Assembly: GCF_029910655.1 (NCBI RefSeq)
Contig: NZ_CP123897.1
Span: 2,965,547 to 3,029,546 of the forward strand
Length of the DNA stretch: 64,000 bases
Origin: Methylomonas sp. UP202
GTDB lineage: Bacteria > Pseudomonadota > Gammaproteobacteria > Methylococcales > Methylomonadaceae
Reading direction: 5' to 3'
Part shown: piece by piece, positions 17,973 through 26,979 of the stretch
How positions within the stretch are numbered: the stretch's first letter is position 1
Layout of the letters: each line of letters begins with the position of its first letter
The notes under the pieces: model-generated
Seen by the model: the letters and a program-made list of their open reading frames with translations, nothing else
The model's database searches: none
What the model was told of the DNA's origin: nothing
Program-made: the position numbers and the translations under genes

Positions 17973-18578
17973 TCAACTTGCACCCCTCCAACCCACGGCA
18001 TAAAGCCATTGTTGATATTGCTCGTCCAGGTCGGGCGGCGCCGGAATGTTCTCGCGCGCGTTTTGCGCTGTTAGTTCGGCGGTTCTTTCCTCGATGGTGT
18101 TCAAGCCGACCGCCTGCCGTCGCTCGTTGACGGACTCCGAATCCTCGATGGGATAAGGTTCTAATAGCCCGTTCTTGTTCGGCTGGAATTGTGTGCCGTA
18201 GATTTGAGGTTTGCCTTCGTACATGCGAATGCGGTCTTCCAGAAATGCGGGTTGCCAGGGCATCACGTCTTTGTTCGCAGCGGCTTGCTTCAACAAAGTC
18301 AGGCAGTGCCGCATGAAGGGAGGATTGCCGATGGCATGTTGCGCAATCAACCAGGCTGCCCAAGCCCCCTCCTCGCCGACAAGACGGTTTCCGGGCCAAC
18401 CGTATTCGTCGATGATGGCAATAAGGTGAGCGGCATTGGCGATATGTACGGCTTCCATCCGCGGGTTGTAGAGAGCGTGGCCTAGAGAGCCATCGGCGAC
18501 CAACGCCTCCCGTACCGAGAGATCGTTTTTCGCCATCGCCACCAGCTCCTGGCTTAACGTTTCATTTGCATGATCCAT
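17973..18578 (-). CDS. DUF6624-like protein
   Basis: The 201-residue protein carries HIANAAHLIAIIDEYGWPG, LVGEEGAWAAWLIAQHA, AFLEDRIRMYEGKPQIYGTQF and RRQAVGL, a conserved set I associate with the DUF6624 family, whose function is unknown. There is no signal peptide. It precedes the hydrolase gene in the same orientation, with about 65 bp between its stop and the hydrolase ATG. Confidence 0.75.
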   Translation of the reverse strand: MDHANETLSQELVAMAKNDLSVREALVADGSLGHALYNPRMEAVHIANAAHLIAIIDEYGWPGNRLVGEEGAWAAWLIAQHAIGNPPFMRHCLTLLKQAAANKDVMPWQPAFLEDRIRMYEGKPQIYGTQFQPNKNGLLEPYPIEDSESVNERRQAVGLNTIEERTAELTAQNARENIPAPPDLDEQYQQWLYAVGWRGAS

Positions 18579-18637
18579 CCGGCTTCTCTTTTGGCAATGA
18601 GGACGTTTAGCGTGATGACATCTATCATTGGCTTGGC

Positions 18638-19270
18638 TCAGGGCTTGGCTGCATCGGCGACCAAGTTTGCCATGGCCGGCTGGCCGGATTCGCGCAACGC
18701 TTCGATCACGCTACTTTGGTTTTCCGGCGGCTGGTTTTGGCTGACCTTCCACTTGCCTTCCAGCCGCGTCACGCTGATTTCGATACCGATAATCTGCGTG
18801 ATCAAGCGTTCGGTAAAATCGGCTGGCGCGTCCGCTACCGACCAAGGTTCGGGAAAACCGGCTTCGAACTCCGCTGTCATAGCCTCCAATTGACTGCGCA
18901 ACCAAACCGGATCGTCGATAATCCGCAGCCCGCCGTAAGCATGCACGGCGGCATAATTCCAGGTGGGCACCACCTTGCCGGTTTGAGGCTTGGTCGCATA
19001 CCAGGATGGCGAGATATAGGCGTTTTCAGTTTGGAACACCGCCAGCACTTCGGTTTGCGGATCGAAGTCCGTCCACAGCGGATTCGATCGGGCGATATGG
19101 CCGCGCAGGCTGCCGTATGGCGAACCGCCCTCCTCTGCCCAATGCAACGGAATATGGTTGGCGTTCAGACCAATGCTGGATAAGGTGACCAAGGTCGCCA
19201 ACGGATAATCTCGGATCAAAGTCTGCATGACCTCGACGCTGGGTTGTTCGAAATGTTTGGGAATATACAT
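18638..19270 (-). CDS. PaiB-family FMN-binding protein
   Basis: The 210-residue protein begins MYIPKHFEQPSVE and continues with YPLATLVT, NHIPLHW, LRGHIARSNPLW and PQTGKVVPTWNYAAVHAYG, the hallmark segments of PaiB-type FMN-binding split-barrel proteins. In Bacillus, PaiB is annotated as a negative regulator; in proteobacteria the family is probably a flavin enzyme. It lies within the minus-strand enzyme block. Confidence 0.9.
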   Translation of the reverse strand: MYIPKHFEQPSVEVMQTLIRDYPLATLVTLSSIGLNANHIPLHWAEEGGSPYGSLRGHIARSNPLWTDFDPQTEVLAVFQTENAYISPSWYATKPQTGKVVPTWNYAAVHAYGGLRIIDDPVWLRSQLEAMTAEFEAGFPEPWSVADAPADFTERLITQIIGIEISVTRLEGKWKVSQNQPPENQSSVIEALRESGQPAMANLVADAAKP

Positions 19271-19300
19271 TTAATGCTTACCATTTAAGTGTTGATGCCG

Positions 19301-19690
19301 CTAGACATTGATTTTGTAATTCAAGGTCACTTCGTCGCCGTGCATGCCTCGGAATCCCCAATTGCAGGCAGGGCTTTCAACTATGCAAATTTCGATGTCC
19401 TGGTGAGCGATACCGATTTGGTCCCGAATACGGTCGAACAGCAGGCGGATGAGTTTTTTCTTGGTGGCGATTTCCCGACCGGTGATCATACTGATTTCGA
19501 TAATCGTATAGGCGTCGGTTCGGCCGCTGGGTGCGAACAAGTCGTCTTTTTCCATAGGAAAAAACCTGTGCGCTCTCTTATCTTGCGGAAACTGCAGTGC
19601 TTCCACCACACACTCATGAATCACATCGGACAGTTGCCGCTTGATGGGGTTGAGATGGTCTTTAATCCCGTAGATTTTGATTTGTGCCAT
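19301..19690 (-). CDS. tautomerase-family protein
   Basis: The 129-residue protein has the beta-alpha-beta tautomerase fold: MAQIKIYGIKDHL, ECVVEALQFPQDKRAHRFFPM, TIIEISMITGREIATKKKLIRLLF and VESPACNWGFRGMHGDE. The residue after Met is Ala, not the catalytic Pro of classical tautomerases, so isomerase activity is doubtful unless another residue substitutes. Confidence 0.8.
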   Translation of the reverse strand: MAQIKIYGIKDHLNPIKRQLSDVIHECVVEALQFPQDKRAHRFFPMEKDDLFAPSGRTDAYTIIEISMITGREIATKKKLIRLLFDRIRDQIGIAHQDIEICIVESPACNWGFRGMHGDEVTLNYKINV

Positions 19691-19735
19691 TTTGATAATC
19701 TAACCGTTGATATGTTGGACCTTACTGTTGCGTTA

Positions 19736-20023
19736 CTAGCATCCATCCACTAAAACGAGTTTACTGGTAGTGGTTTGATGGCGTAATGAAAAAAGCGTTT
19801 GCGCTTCGGGGTCTTGAAGAAAGCCGTTAGCTTGTTCTCGTGATGGAAACTCGATGACAACGACCCTTTCAGGCCTCCAATCACCCTCTATAACGGTAGG
19901 CTGTTCACCCCGGACCACATACCTTCCGGCATGTTTTTCTATGAATGCCGGTATTTTCGAGATGTATTCTCGGAATCGATCAAAATCATGGATCGTCAGG
20001 TCCAAAATGAGATAGGCATTCAT
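19736..20023 (-). CDS. DUF1330-like protein
   Basis: The 95-residue protein MNAYLILDLTIHDFDRFREYI, with HAGRYVVRGEQPTVIEGDW and VVVIEFPSREQANGFL, is a typical DUF1330 ferredoxin-like dimeric fold of unknown activity. The ATG at 20023 overlaps the stop of the glutamine-amidotransferase-like gene (ATGA), which decides the start over the longer frame. Confidence 0.88.
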   Translation of the reverse strand: MNAYLILDLTIHDFDRFREYISKIPAFIEKHAGRYVVRGEQPTVIEGDWRPERVVVIEFPSREQANGFLQDPEAQTLFSLRHQTTTSKLVLVDGC

Positions 20024-20709
20024 TGGTTTACCACCGTCTTTAAAAACGCCGAAACCAAAGGATGCGGTTGTTCCGGCGTGGAGCGGGCTTGCGGTACGAA
20101 CAGCGTGCCGATGAAAAATGGATGCCCCGGCCATTCGATCACCCGAATCTCGCCTTCGGCATCGGCGCCGGCTATTTGCATGGGACCTTGTTTCAGCGCA
20201 TCGACATAGTCCGGGTTGATGCCGAAATTACAGTAATACTGCTCGGTATCCGTCATTGCACCGTAAATAGCTGCCACGCGAGAGTTGGGTTCGAAGCTCA
20301 GTTGCATCTCGCGTCCGGCCAGCGAACACGCCAACTGCGAGATAAACAGATTCGAGGCATAAGGATCGTACTCGGCATGCTGCGCGTCTTTAAACCCCAG
20401 TACATTGCGGGCGTATTCCAAAATCATGTGTTGAAAACCGCCGCAAGTGCCGAAGCACGGTATGCTGTTTTCACGGGCAAGACGAATCGCCGCCAAGGTT
20501 TTGTCGACATTCTTGTACGGGCTGCCGGGTGCCACCCAGATGCCGGCGTAGCGGTCGAATAGGGTTTGGTCGATGTCTGCGGTTGAAACCCAGTCGGCGC
20601 TAATATCCAAACCGGAAGCCGCCTTGGCATGTTCGATGGCGGCGTTGGTCGACAAATGTGGCGGAAACGTCGGCGTGTATTCGCCGAGCAATGCGATTGA
20701 TTGGGTCAT
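20020..20709 (-). CDS. stand-alone CTP-synthase C-terminal (class I glutamine amidotransferase-like) protein
   Basis: The 229-residue protein resembles only the amidotransferase half of CTP synthase: IALLGEYTPTFPPHLSTNAAI, IWVAPGSPYKN, PCFGTCGGFQHMILEYARNVLG and HPFFIGTLFVPQ. Nucleophile Cys89 is kept, but the catalytic His and Glu of the FHPE motif are Val205 and Gln207, so glutaminase activity is unlikely. I recall a CTP-synthase-C-terminal-related family that includes selenoproteins, in which Cys89 would be the variable residue. It is coupled by ATGA overlaps to both neighbours. Confidence 0.8.
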   Translation of the reverse strand: MTQSIALLGEYTPTFPPHLSTNAAIEHAKAASGLDISADWVSTADIDQTLFDRYAGIWVAPGSPYKNVDKTLAAIRLARENSIPCFGTCGGFQHMILEYARNVLGFKDAQHAEYDPYASNLFISQLACSLAGREMQLSFEPNSRVAAIYGAMTDTEQYYCNFGINPDYVDALKQGPMQIAGADAEGEIRVIEWPGHPFFIGTLFVPQARSTPEQPHPLVSAFLKTVVNQ

Positions 20710-21545
20710 GGGTTTCTCGGCGAGTTTAAGGCCTTGATCGACTGACAGATCGTCGGCGCGGTTCGATACAAACAGGAATAATGGGAAAGTCCGTCCAGTA
20801 CCTTAATGTTCGAACAGCCAGACAACGCCGATTCCAGATAAAACGCCATGGCAACCGGCGACCAGTTGTCTTCCGCGCCGTGCCAGATATGAGTATCGAC
20901 GCTGATATCGGCCAGCGTTGCTTTCCAGGGCTGCACGTAGGCGATGATGTCGCGAGCATAGCCTAGCGAATCGCGCTTGAAACAGGTTTTGAGCATTTTG
21001 GTCATGGTGGTCCGAAACGTCTTGTCCTCTGCAAAAACCTTGTCTTCGCCGGCCGCGCTGGAAAACAACACCCGCAACAACAGGCCGGGAAACCTACTCG
21101 CTAACCATCCTTGTACGCGAGCCAGCCACATAAATGCGGACGGGTGATTTTGAGCCAACCGGAAAACGGCGTTTCCCGCCGCCGCGTCGATAAAGTTGCC
21201 GGCATCCGGCGGCGCAGCCGCGGAAACCAAATGCAGGCTACGGACTTTGCCGTTCATCGCCCGGCAGACTTGCAAGGCAATGAAAGCGCCGATCGAAAAG
21301 CCGATAAAATCGACGGGTTTATCGCCAACCTTGTTGGCAATTTCTTCGGCGATGCATTGGTAATAAGCGTCGCCTTGCAAGCCAGGGACTATGGTCGAGC
21401 GGTCGTAACAAATGATGGTTAGCTGATGTTGTTTGCCATGAAGGTCAAACATTTCGCATTCGTCAGGCGAACCCGGCGTACCGTGGAAATAGATCACCGG
21501 CTGGCCGTCGGCGGCGCCGTATTGGCTAAATGCTACTGATGGCAT
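20706..21545 (-). CDS. alpha/beta hydrolase
   Basis: The 279-residue cytoplasmic protein has VIYFHGTPGSPDE (oxyanion region), the nucleophile elbow GFSIGA, WHGAEDNWSP with the acid and GLSHYSC with the catalytic His. It is probably an esterase or a C-C hydrolase of unknown substrate. The ATG at 21545 overlaps the end of the amidase gene; a TTG at 21569 would extend it by eight residues. It is the third gene of an overlapping lspA-amidase-hydrolase-amidotransferase-DUF1330 series. Confidence 0.88.
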   Translation of the reverse strand: MPSVAFSQYGAADGQPVIYFHGTPGSPDECEMFDLHGKQHQLTIICYDRSTIVPGLQGDAYYQCIAEEIANKVGDKPVDFIGFSIGAFIALQVCRAMNGKVRSLHLVSAAAPPDAGNFIDAAAGNAVFRLAQNHPSAFMWLARVQGWLASRFPGLLLRVLFSSAAGEDKVFAEDKTFRTTMTKMLKTCFKRDSLGYARDIIAYVQPWKATLADISVDTHIWHGAEDNWSPVAMAFYLESALSGCSNIKVLDGLSHYSCLYRTAPTICQSIKALNSPRNP

Positions 21546-23023
21546 AACGGCGGCATCCTGTGTTTCCAAGGCTCGGCTTGTTCGAGTTGGGCGGCCAGTT
21601 GCAACAATAACCGGTCGTTACCGGTTGCGGCCATGAACTGCGCGCCATGCGGCAAGCCGTCGTCGCCCCAATACAGCGGCACCGACATGGCCGGTTGGCC
21701 GGTGATGTTGGCAAGCGGGGTGAACGGCGTTTGCTGCACGGCTTTGCTGATGATCGCATCCAGCAAGCGCTTGCAGAACAGCTTGTCTGCCAAACCGGTC
21801 GTCAGCACTCCGCGCATCAGCCATTGTTCCAAGACGTTGGGATCGAGCGCGTCGGATGCCAACGGTGGCGTGGCGACCGTCGGTGTCAGGATCACGTCGT
21901 AGCGACTATGAAAATCCGCCAAACGTCCGGCAATCCGCTGCCAGACGGCCAGCGCCTGCTGCAGCTGTTCGTCGCTCACGCCTTTGCCGATGCCGGCCAT
22001 CAGCCGGGTATTCAATTCGATGGCCAGCCGAGATTCGGCCAGCTCCAGCCATTGCGCCATATTGGCGACATCCCGCGCGGTACAACTGAACACCACGGTC
22101 AGAAAGGCGCGCATCAATTCACGGCCGTCGAAATTCCAGGCCGCTTCTTCCACCGCGTGGCCGAGGGCTTCGCAGTGTTTGGCGGCTTTGGCCACGGCGG
22201 TCAAACAGTCGTGGTGTATCGGCGTCTCGACAGGCGCCTGCTTGATCAGCGCGATTTTCAGCCGTTTCGGTGGCTGGGTGGTGGCGTGCAGATAAGACGT
22301 GGTAGCCGGGTTGGCCGCAGCCTGACCGGTGTTGCCGGCCACCCAATCCAGATAGGCGGCGCTATCGCGGACGCTGATCGTGCAGACATGGCTGACCACC
22401 GCCCCACCCCAAGCCTTGGACAAATCCTCGAAGCGGTTCAAGCCTTGGGACGGTTTGAAGCCGAAGATGCCGCAGTAGGACGCCGGCAATCGGATTGAAC
22501 CGCCGCCGTCGCTGGCATAGGCCATCGGCACGATGCGGGCGGCCACGGCTGCGGCAGTACCGCCGCTGGAGCCGCCCGAATTAAGGCTTAAATCCCAGGG
22601 ATTGCGGGTGCTACCGAACACGGCATTCTTGGCCAGCGCCGACGCGCCTAGCTCGGAGGTGTTGGTCTTGCCGAAGGTAATCAAACCGGCGGCATTGAGC
22701 CGGGCGGCCATCTCGCTATCGGCGACGGGACGGTAATCCTTCATCGCAACGCTGCCGTTCGACATCGGGACGCCTGCGAAACGCAGTATCAGATCCTTGA
22801 CCAGAAACGGCACGCCGGTAAACGGTCCACGCTTGCCGAGGTTTTTCACCAGCGATTCCGCCAGTTCTTCCATCGGCGTGACGACGGCATTCAGTAACGG
22901 ATTGAACACAGTTAATCGCGCCTGAGCGGCCTTCAGCAATTCTCCTGCCGAAACTTCGCCGGATTGCACCAGCTGTGCCAGCCCCAAGGCATCGTATTGC
23001 GGATATTCGCTGAATGGATTCAT
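21533..23023 (-). CDS. amidase-signature family amidase
   Basis: The 496-residue protein has the Ser-cisSer-Lys triad region: FLVKDL (Lys), NSGGSSGGTAAAVAARIVPMAYASDGGGSIR split over the signature, and GFKPSQG. It hydrolyses amide bonds of unknown substrates in the cytoplasm; it lacks GatB/GatC neighbours, so it is not the tRNA amidotransferase subunit. Its ATG overlaps the stop of lspA (ATGA). Confidence 0.92.
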   Translation of the reverse strand: MNPFSEYPQYDALGLAQLVQSGEVSAGELLKAAQARLTVFNPLLNAVVTPMEELAESLVKNLGKRGPFTGVPFLVKDLILRFAGVPMSNGSVAMKDYRPVADSEMAARLNAAGLITFGKTNTSELGASALAKNAVFGSTRNPWDLSLNSGGSSGGTAAAVAARIVPMAYASDGGGSIRLPASYCGIFGFKPSQGLNRFEDLSKAWGGAVVSHVCTISVRDSAAYLDWVAGNTGQAAANPATTSYLHATTQPPKRLKIALIKQAPVETPIHHDCLTAVAKAAKHCEALGHAVEEAAWNFDGRELMRAFLTVVFSCTARDVANMAQWLELAESRLAIELNTRLMAGIGKGVSDEQLQQALAVWQRIAGRLADFHSRYDVILTPTVATPPLASDALDPNVLEQWLMRGVLTTGLADKLFCKRLLDAIISKAVQQTPFTPLANITGQPAMSVPLYWGDDGLPHGAQFMAATGNDRLLLQLAAQLEQAEPWKHRMPPLCHQ

Positions 23024-23520
23024 CGCTCAGACGCCCGTTTGTTAGCGCGAGGCATGTCAGTAAACAACATCAGCGCGCCAACGACCACGACCATATCGGC
23101 TACGTTGAACACACCGGTGCGGATGGGCCCGATGCCGATATTGATGAAATCCACCACATAGCCGCCGTATATCAATCTATCGATCAGATTGCCCAAGCCA
23201 CCCGCAAACAACAGCGTGTATGCTAGTATCGAGGACGGTGAGGCCGATTTGGAAAACAGGATGTAACCCAGCAAAACGACTAACATTCCGGCTACGCCAA
23301 GCGAGAATAAGCCGTCGCGCAAAACTTCCGGAAACGACGAACCCAGTCCCAAAAATGCGCCGTGGTTATGGGCCAATTGCAAACGCAGCGTATCGCCCCA
23401 AAACGACCAGACTTCGGTCTCGGACAATAAAGCCTGGGCAACCGATTTACTGGCCTGGTCGCAGCCGACACAGGAAATCAGCACGATCACGGTCAAGACG
23501 ACACGTTTGAATAGGTTCAT
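23020..23520 (-). CDS. lspA: lipoprotein signal peptidase (signal peptidase II)
   Basis: The 166-residue inner-membrane aspartyl peptidase has four hydrophobic segments and the conserved boxes: CDQASK, NHGAFLGL, GGLGNLIDRL with one catalytic Asp, VVDF and FNVADM with the other. It cleaves prolipoprotein signal peptides before the lipidated Cys. It is not next to ileS or ribF, the usual housekeeping context, but heads an amidase/hydrolase unit, so it may be a second copy. Confidence 0.92.
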   Translation of the reverse strand: MNLFKRVVLTVIVLISCVGCDQASKSVAQALLSETEVWSFWGDTLRLQLAHNHGAFLGLGSSFPEVLRDGLFSLGVAGMLVVLLGYILFSKSASPSSILAYTLLFAGGLGNLIDRLIYGGYVVDFINIGIGPIRTGVFNVADMVVVVGALMLFTDMPRANKRASER

Positions 23521-23564
23521 TCAAACTCCCATGATTAACGGTTGAAGTTGATTTAAAGCGGGCA

Positions 23565-23978
23565 TTATTTGCCAGGTGCGGCTTCCGCTGACTGAGGCAG
23601 ATGGTCGGTAATTGCAAACCACGGGGCTTTTGATCCGACCATGACGTGGCGCATCGGTTTGCAGCCAGGGTCACCGTCTACGGTACCCAAGGCCAGCCCA
23701 AACGCATCCGGAAATGCCTGCTCCGCAATGTACTGCAAGGTAGAGCCGCACACCTTGCAAAATGTTCGCCGGACATCAGGGGATGAGCGATACTCGCCCA
23801 GTAAGTCGTTCCCTTGAATCCATCGAAAATTCCGATACTCTACGTATGCCCAAGTGGCAAATGCGGCACCTGTCGCTTTTCGGCACATAGTGCAGTGGCA
23901 ATTGCGGGCAAACCGCAGTGGGCTCGCTATTTCGTATTGGACGGCACCACATAGGCTACTGCCTGTTAGTTTACTCAT
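23565..23978 (-). CDS. GFA-family zinc protein
   Basis: The 137-residue protein shows the GFA zinc ligands: SSLCGAVQYEI, NCHCTMCRKATGAAFATWA and RTFCKVCGSTLQY. It belongs to a different subgroup from the GFA protein at 15.6-16.0 kb. The function is probably thiol- or aldehyde-linked, unknown in detail. It lies six bases after the methyltransferase gene stop and is probably cotranscribed with it. Confidence 0.9.
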   Translation of the reverse strand: MSKLTGSSLCGAVQYEIASPLRFARNCHCTMCRKATGAAFATWAYVEYRNFRWIQGNDLLGEYRSSPDVRRTFCKVCGSTLQYIAEQAFPDAFGLALGTVDGDPGCKPMRHVMVGSKAPWFAITDHLPQSAEAAPGK

Positions 23979-23984
23979 GATGAT

Positions 23985-24719
23985 TTACCTCGACGCTGCC
24001 TTAGTCGCTATGATGGTCGTCATTCGGTTGACGACTTTGTTAAACGCCACCTTCAAGCCACCATCGGTAAGAATTTTCACAACGTCGTCTGGCGAAACAC
24101 GGACTTTATAGTACGAACTCACTTTTTGCTGCCAGCCGTTTTCCGTTTTAACCTGCAACAAATCCGTCACCCGCACCCTGTCTGCTTCATAATCCAAACA
24201 GCACGTCAGTATTTTTGTGTCGTCGCTCTTTACCGGAATAAAGCGCTGATCGCCCGACAGTGCCGTCGAATAATCTCGAAAGGATAAGACCAGTTTTCCA
24301 CCTTCGATTAACGATACGCAGCAATCGGTAAGCAATTGCCTAATGTCATCCAAACTTTCAATATGCGTCAGCGTGTCGCCCCAGCAAATAATGAGCTCGG
24401 GTTTGGGATCGGCATATTTTTTTACCTGACGAATATCGTCATTAATGCCGGTAACGGAAAGCCCCTGCGTATTGTCGATTAACGCGGATAAAAGCTGTTG
24501 GTTAAAATCGATCGCTTTGACCGTATACCCCAATTTGGCCAAGGAAGCGCTTTGAATGCCGTGACCGGCTCCCAGATCCAAGGCGATTGCGGTGCCATGT
24601 GGCGATAGATCGTTCGCTTCCAAAAAGTGTTGATGCTCTATTTGCCTGGCATCGAAGTCTCCAACCATCCAGGCATAAATTTCGCCAAGATGCCGGTCGT
24701 AGTGTTCTTTTACGGTCAT
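23985..24719 (-). CDS. class I SAM-dependent methyltransferase
   Basis: The 244-residue protein has the SAM site ALDLGAGHGIQSASLAKLGY, the acidic loop VKAIDFNQQLL and ELIICWGDTLTHI. The start ATG at 24719 follows AGGAAAAT; a longer frame to 24743 lacks a ribosome site. The substrate is unknown; a small-molecule methylase is likely. Confidence 0.88.
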   Translation of the reverse strand: MTVKEHYDRHLGEIYAWMVGDFDARQIEHQHFLEANDLSPHGTAIALDLGAGHGIQSASLAKLGYTVKAIDFNQQLLSALIDNTQGLSVTGINDDIRQVKKYADPKPELIICWGDTLTHIESLDDIRQLLTDCCVSLIEGGKLVLSFRDYSTALSGDQRFIPVKSDDTKILTCCLDYEADRVRVTDLLQVKTENGWQQKVSSYYKVRVSPDDVVKILTDGGLKVAFNKVVNRMTTIIATKAASR

Positions 24720-24837
24720 GCTATTTTCCTGTAGTTTTTTCATTCTAAAGGCAGTTTCCGTTCGCTGATAACGTGGATAGGTGTGGCGAATAGTTCATTG
24801 AAGTGCTTGCCCATGGCTGTCTCGGTGGCCTGAATCG

Positions 24838-25497
24838 CTAACGGTTAGGTTGGGTTATATTAGCCAATTGCTCGAGCAGTTGCGGCAGCTGCGACATATC
24901 ATCGAATACAACATGGCCGGCAGTCTGATACGAAGTGGTCACGCCGGTTTGTACATAGTAAAGCGGCGTCATGCCTGCTACTATGGCAGCCTCAATTCCC
25001 ACTTCACTATCTTCAATCACCGCGCACCGACTAGGCACAAAGCCCATCGCATGTGCTGCATAGTGGAATAAACCCGGCTCGGGTTTCCATGAACCGATCT
25101 CATACGAACTGAATAAATTGTCACCAAAATAAGCAGCAAGGCCGCTGACTTCCAAAGCCTGACGGATTTTCGGAAGCGGTCCGCTGGAGGCAATACATTT
25201 CGGAGAATTTATGGATTCGAGCATTTCCAAAACGCCTGGCTTGGGCTTCAAATCACGCGCGAAGAGTTCCGCAACATGCTGGCGATATTGCCGTTCAAAC
25301 GAATTTTGCAGCTTTAGGCCAAGACGGTTTTCAAGGTCAATCAGAATTGAGCTTAGTTTTTGGCCGCGATAGCGCTCAGTCAAGATCTCCAGTGGATCAT
25401 TCAATTGCGGAAGCAGATCGAGAAAGGCTTGATTGCACAGTCCTTCGCTATCAACCAGCGTACCGTCCAAATCGAAGATGACGCAAATATTATTCAT
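24838..25497 (-). CDS. HAD-superfamily phosphatase (phosphoglycolate phosphatase-like)
   Basis: The 219-residue protein has all HAD motifs: FDLDGTLVDSE (nucleophile and acid Asp), CIASSG, SWKPEPGLF (Lys) and AVIEDSEVGIEAA. The cap is a small helical C1 type, as in beta-phosphoglucomutase and phosphoglycolate phosphatase. The substrate is a sugar or glycolate phosphate by family analogy. It lies 75 bp downstream of a second HAD gene. Confidence 0.9.
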   Translation of the reverse strand: MNNICVIFDLDGTLVDSEGLCNQAFLDLLPQLNDPLEILTERYRGQKLSSILIDLENRLGLKLQNSFERQYRQHVAELFARDLKPKPGVLEMLESINSPKCIASSGPLPKIRQALEVSGLAAYFGDNLFSSYEIGSWKPEPGLFHYAAHAMGFVPSRCAVIEDSEVGIEAAIVAGMTPLYYVQTGVTTSYQTAGHVVFDDMSQLPQLLEQLANITQPNR

Positions 25498-25572
25498 CTA
25501 CCATATTGCCCAATTGAAACGCCATTAGGGTCTTGTTCCTGTCATTCCGCCGGTCTTTGCTCTAACCCGTAG

Positions 25573-26253
25573 TTATCCGCAATCCAGCAAATCGCGGGGA
25601 AAATGCTCAAAACTCTCGATCACGACCGAGACGCCTTGGCAGCCGAGAAGTCTGCTATGCGTCTCCCGCGGACCAAGACCGACGATAAGGCCGATGTTGG
25701 CGGCCTGGGCGGATTGGAAACCGGAAATAGCATCTTCGACAACTACGCATTCGTGCGGTAGCAAACCAATATTACCCGCCGCCTTAGCATACATATTCGG
25801 CGCAGGCTTACCGGGAAGAGTACCGTCATCGTAGACAATCCGTTGCAGATCGAACCACTTATCCAGACTGAGGTGCTGGATGAAAAAATCCAGATTGGTT
25901 TTTTCGGAGGCTGTCGCAATGGTGCGCGGTATATCTTTGCTAGAAACGAAGTCGAGCAGTGCTTCGGCTCCGGGAGACAAAACAAACATATCTAGATTTT
26001 TGAGGCATAAATCCCGGTACATAGACTCTTTGATTTGGATCAGCTCAAGCAGCTCTTGCCCTTGCGGAGTTCGACCGCGGAGATAACCCAATATATGACT
26101 ATTGGTACGACCATGCACATGGATTGAAAATTCGTCGTCGCTTAAGGGCGAGCCTCTGAGTCGTAGCGCCGTCGCTTGCCAGGCCTGAACGTGAAGCGGT
26201 GCATCCCAAAGCAAAACACCATTGAAGTCGAAAATAATTCCTTTATATTTCAT
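25573..26253 (-). CDS. HAD-superfamily hydrolase with DFN in motif I
   Basis: The 226-residue protein has motif I as FDFNGVLLWD (second acid Asp replaced by Asn), then TIATASEKTN, PGKPAPNMY and VVVEDAISGFQSAQAANIGLIVGLG. The DFN form occurs in a subset of beta-phosphoglucomutase-like HAD proteins and may slow or alter phosphate transfer. It is probably cotranscribed with the next HAD gene. Confidence 0.87.
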   Translation of the reverse strand: MKYKGIIFDFNGVLLWDAPLHVQAWQATALRLRGSPLSDDEFSIHVHGRTNSHILGYLRGRTPQGQELLELIQIKESMYRDLCLKNLDMFVLSPGAEALLDFVSSKDIPRTIATASEKTNLDFFIQHLSLDKWFDLQRIVYDDGTLPGKPAPNMYAKAAGNIGLLPHECVVVEDAISGFQSAQAANIGLIVGLGPRETHSRLLGCQGVSVVIESFEHFPRDLLDCG

Positions 26254-26371
26254 TATGGTAGTGGGTAGTGATATGGATTGAGGTGCTGAGCAGCCGGGCT
26301 AAATGACTGCCTAAGACTTATCGTACCAAGCGAATTTTTTGGATGGGATATGAGTCTAATAGACGCCATTT

Positions 26372-26938
26372 TTAAAGTGCCCCACCCAGCGACTCCTTGA
26401 GCGGGATATTGGCATTAAGTCTGTACCAGTCATTGAAACTCTGCCGATAAGATTCAAATGGTTCATGCAGTCCTACACGCGGATCGTTACTCAGGGCGTA
26501 GGCCATGCCTTCGATCAGCCACTGCTCACCGGTTAGCAGCACCAAGCTACCGAATTGATCGGCCTGCCAATGGTGGATGAGTTCATGCGCCACGTAGTGT
26601 GGCTGCCAAGCTCGCGGCGCGATGGCGATAGCGAAACTGCCCAAGGTGAATCCAGCCTTGTTAGCTAGCCCGAATGTCGAGCGGCATTGCTCCGTGCTAC
26701 AAAAGATGATCTTCGGCTCGCCGATAGATAAGCCCCATTGCGCGGCAAGATAACTTTTCGAGTCATAGAGTAGTGATTGCGCCGCCGCCAACTGAGAAAA
26801 ATCGTCTATGCATAGGTTTTGTTCGTTGCAACGAACGCCAAATGCTTCCGGAATCAGCACCCGAACCGGTTTAAAAAAAGCAAACGCAGAAATCGGCAAC
26901 AGCAGAAAAATCACGACAGACCAGCTACTGTATTTCAT
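26372..26938 (-). CDS. secreted zinc metallopeptidase-like protein (HExxH)
   Basis: The 188-residue protein has a Sec signal peptide (cleavage likely after residue 20, AFA). The zinc motif HELIHH (His118, Glu119, His122) is followed by LIEGMAYALS with Glu143 as likely third ligand, a gluzincin pattern. The fold resembles the short peptidase_MA type. It acts in the periplasm or outside. GGAGGAAGG precedes the ATG at 26938. Confidence 0.75.
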   Translation of the reverse strand: MKYSSWSVVIFLLLPISAFAFFKPVRVLIPEAFGVRCNEQNLCIDDFSQLAAAQSLLYDSKSYLAAQWGLSIGEPKIIFCSTEQCRSTFGLANKAGFTLGSFAIAIAPRAWQPHYVAHELIHHWQADQFGSLVLLTGEQWLIEGMAYALSNDPRVGLHEPFESYRQSFNDWYRLNANIPLKESLGGAL

Positions 26939-26979
26939 CAACCTTCCTCCATGGCAGCTAACGCAAAGCACACGATTGC

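Noticed and set aside
19301..19690. Functional 4-oxalocrotonate tautomerase
   Set aside because: The residue after Met is Ala, not Pro, so I kept only the family name.
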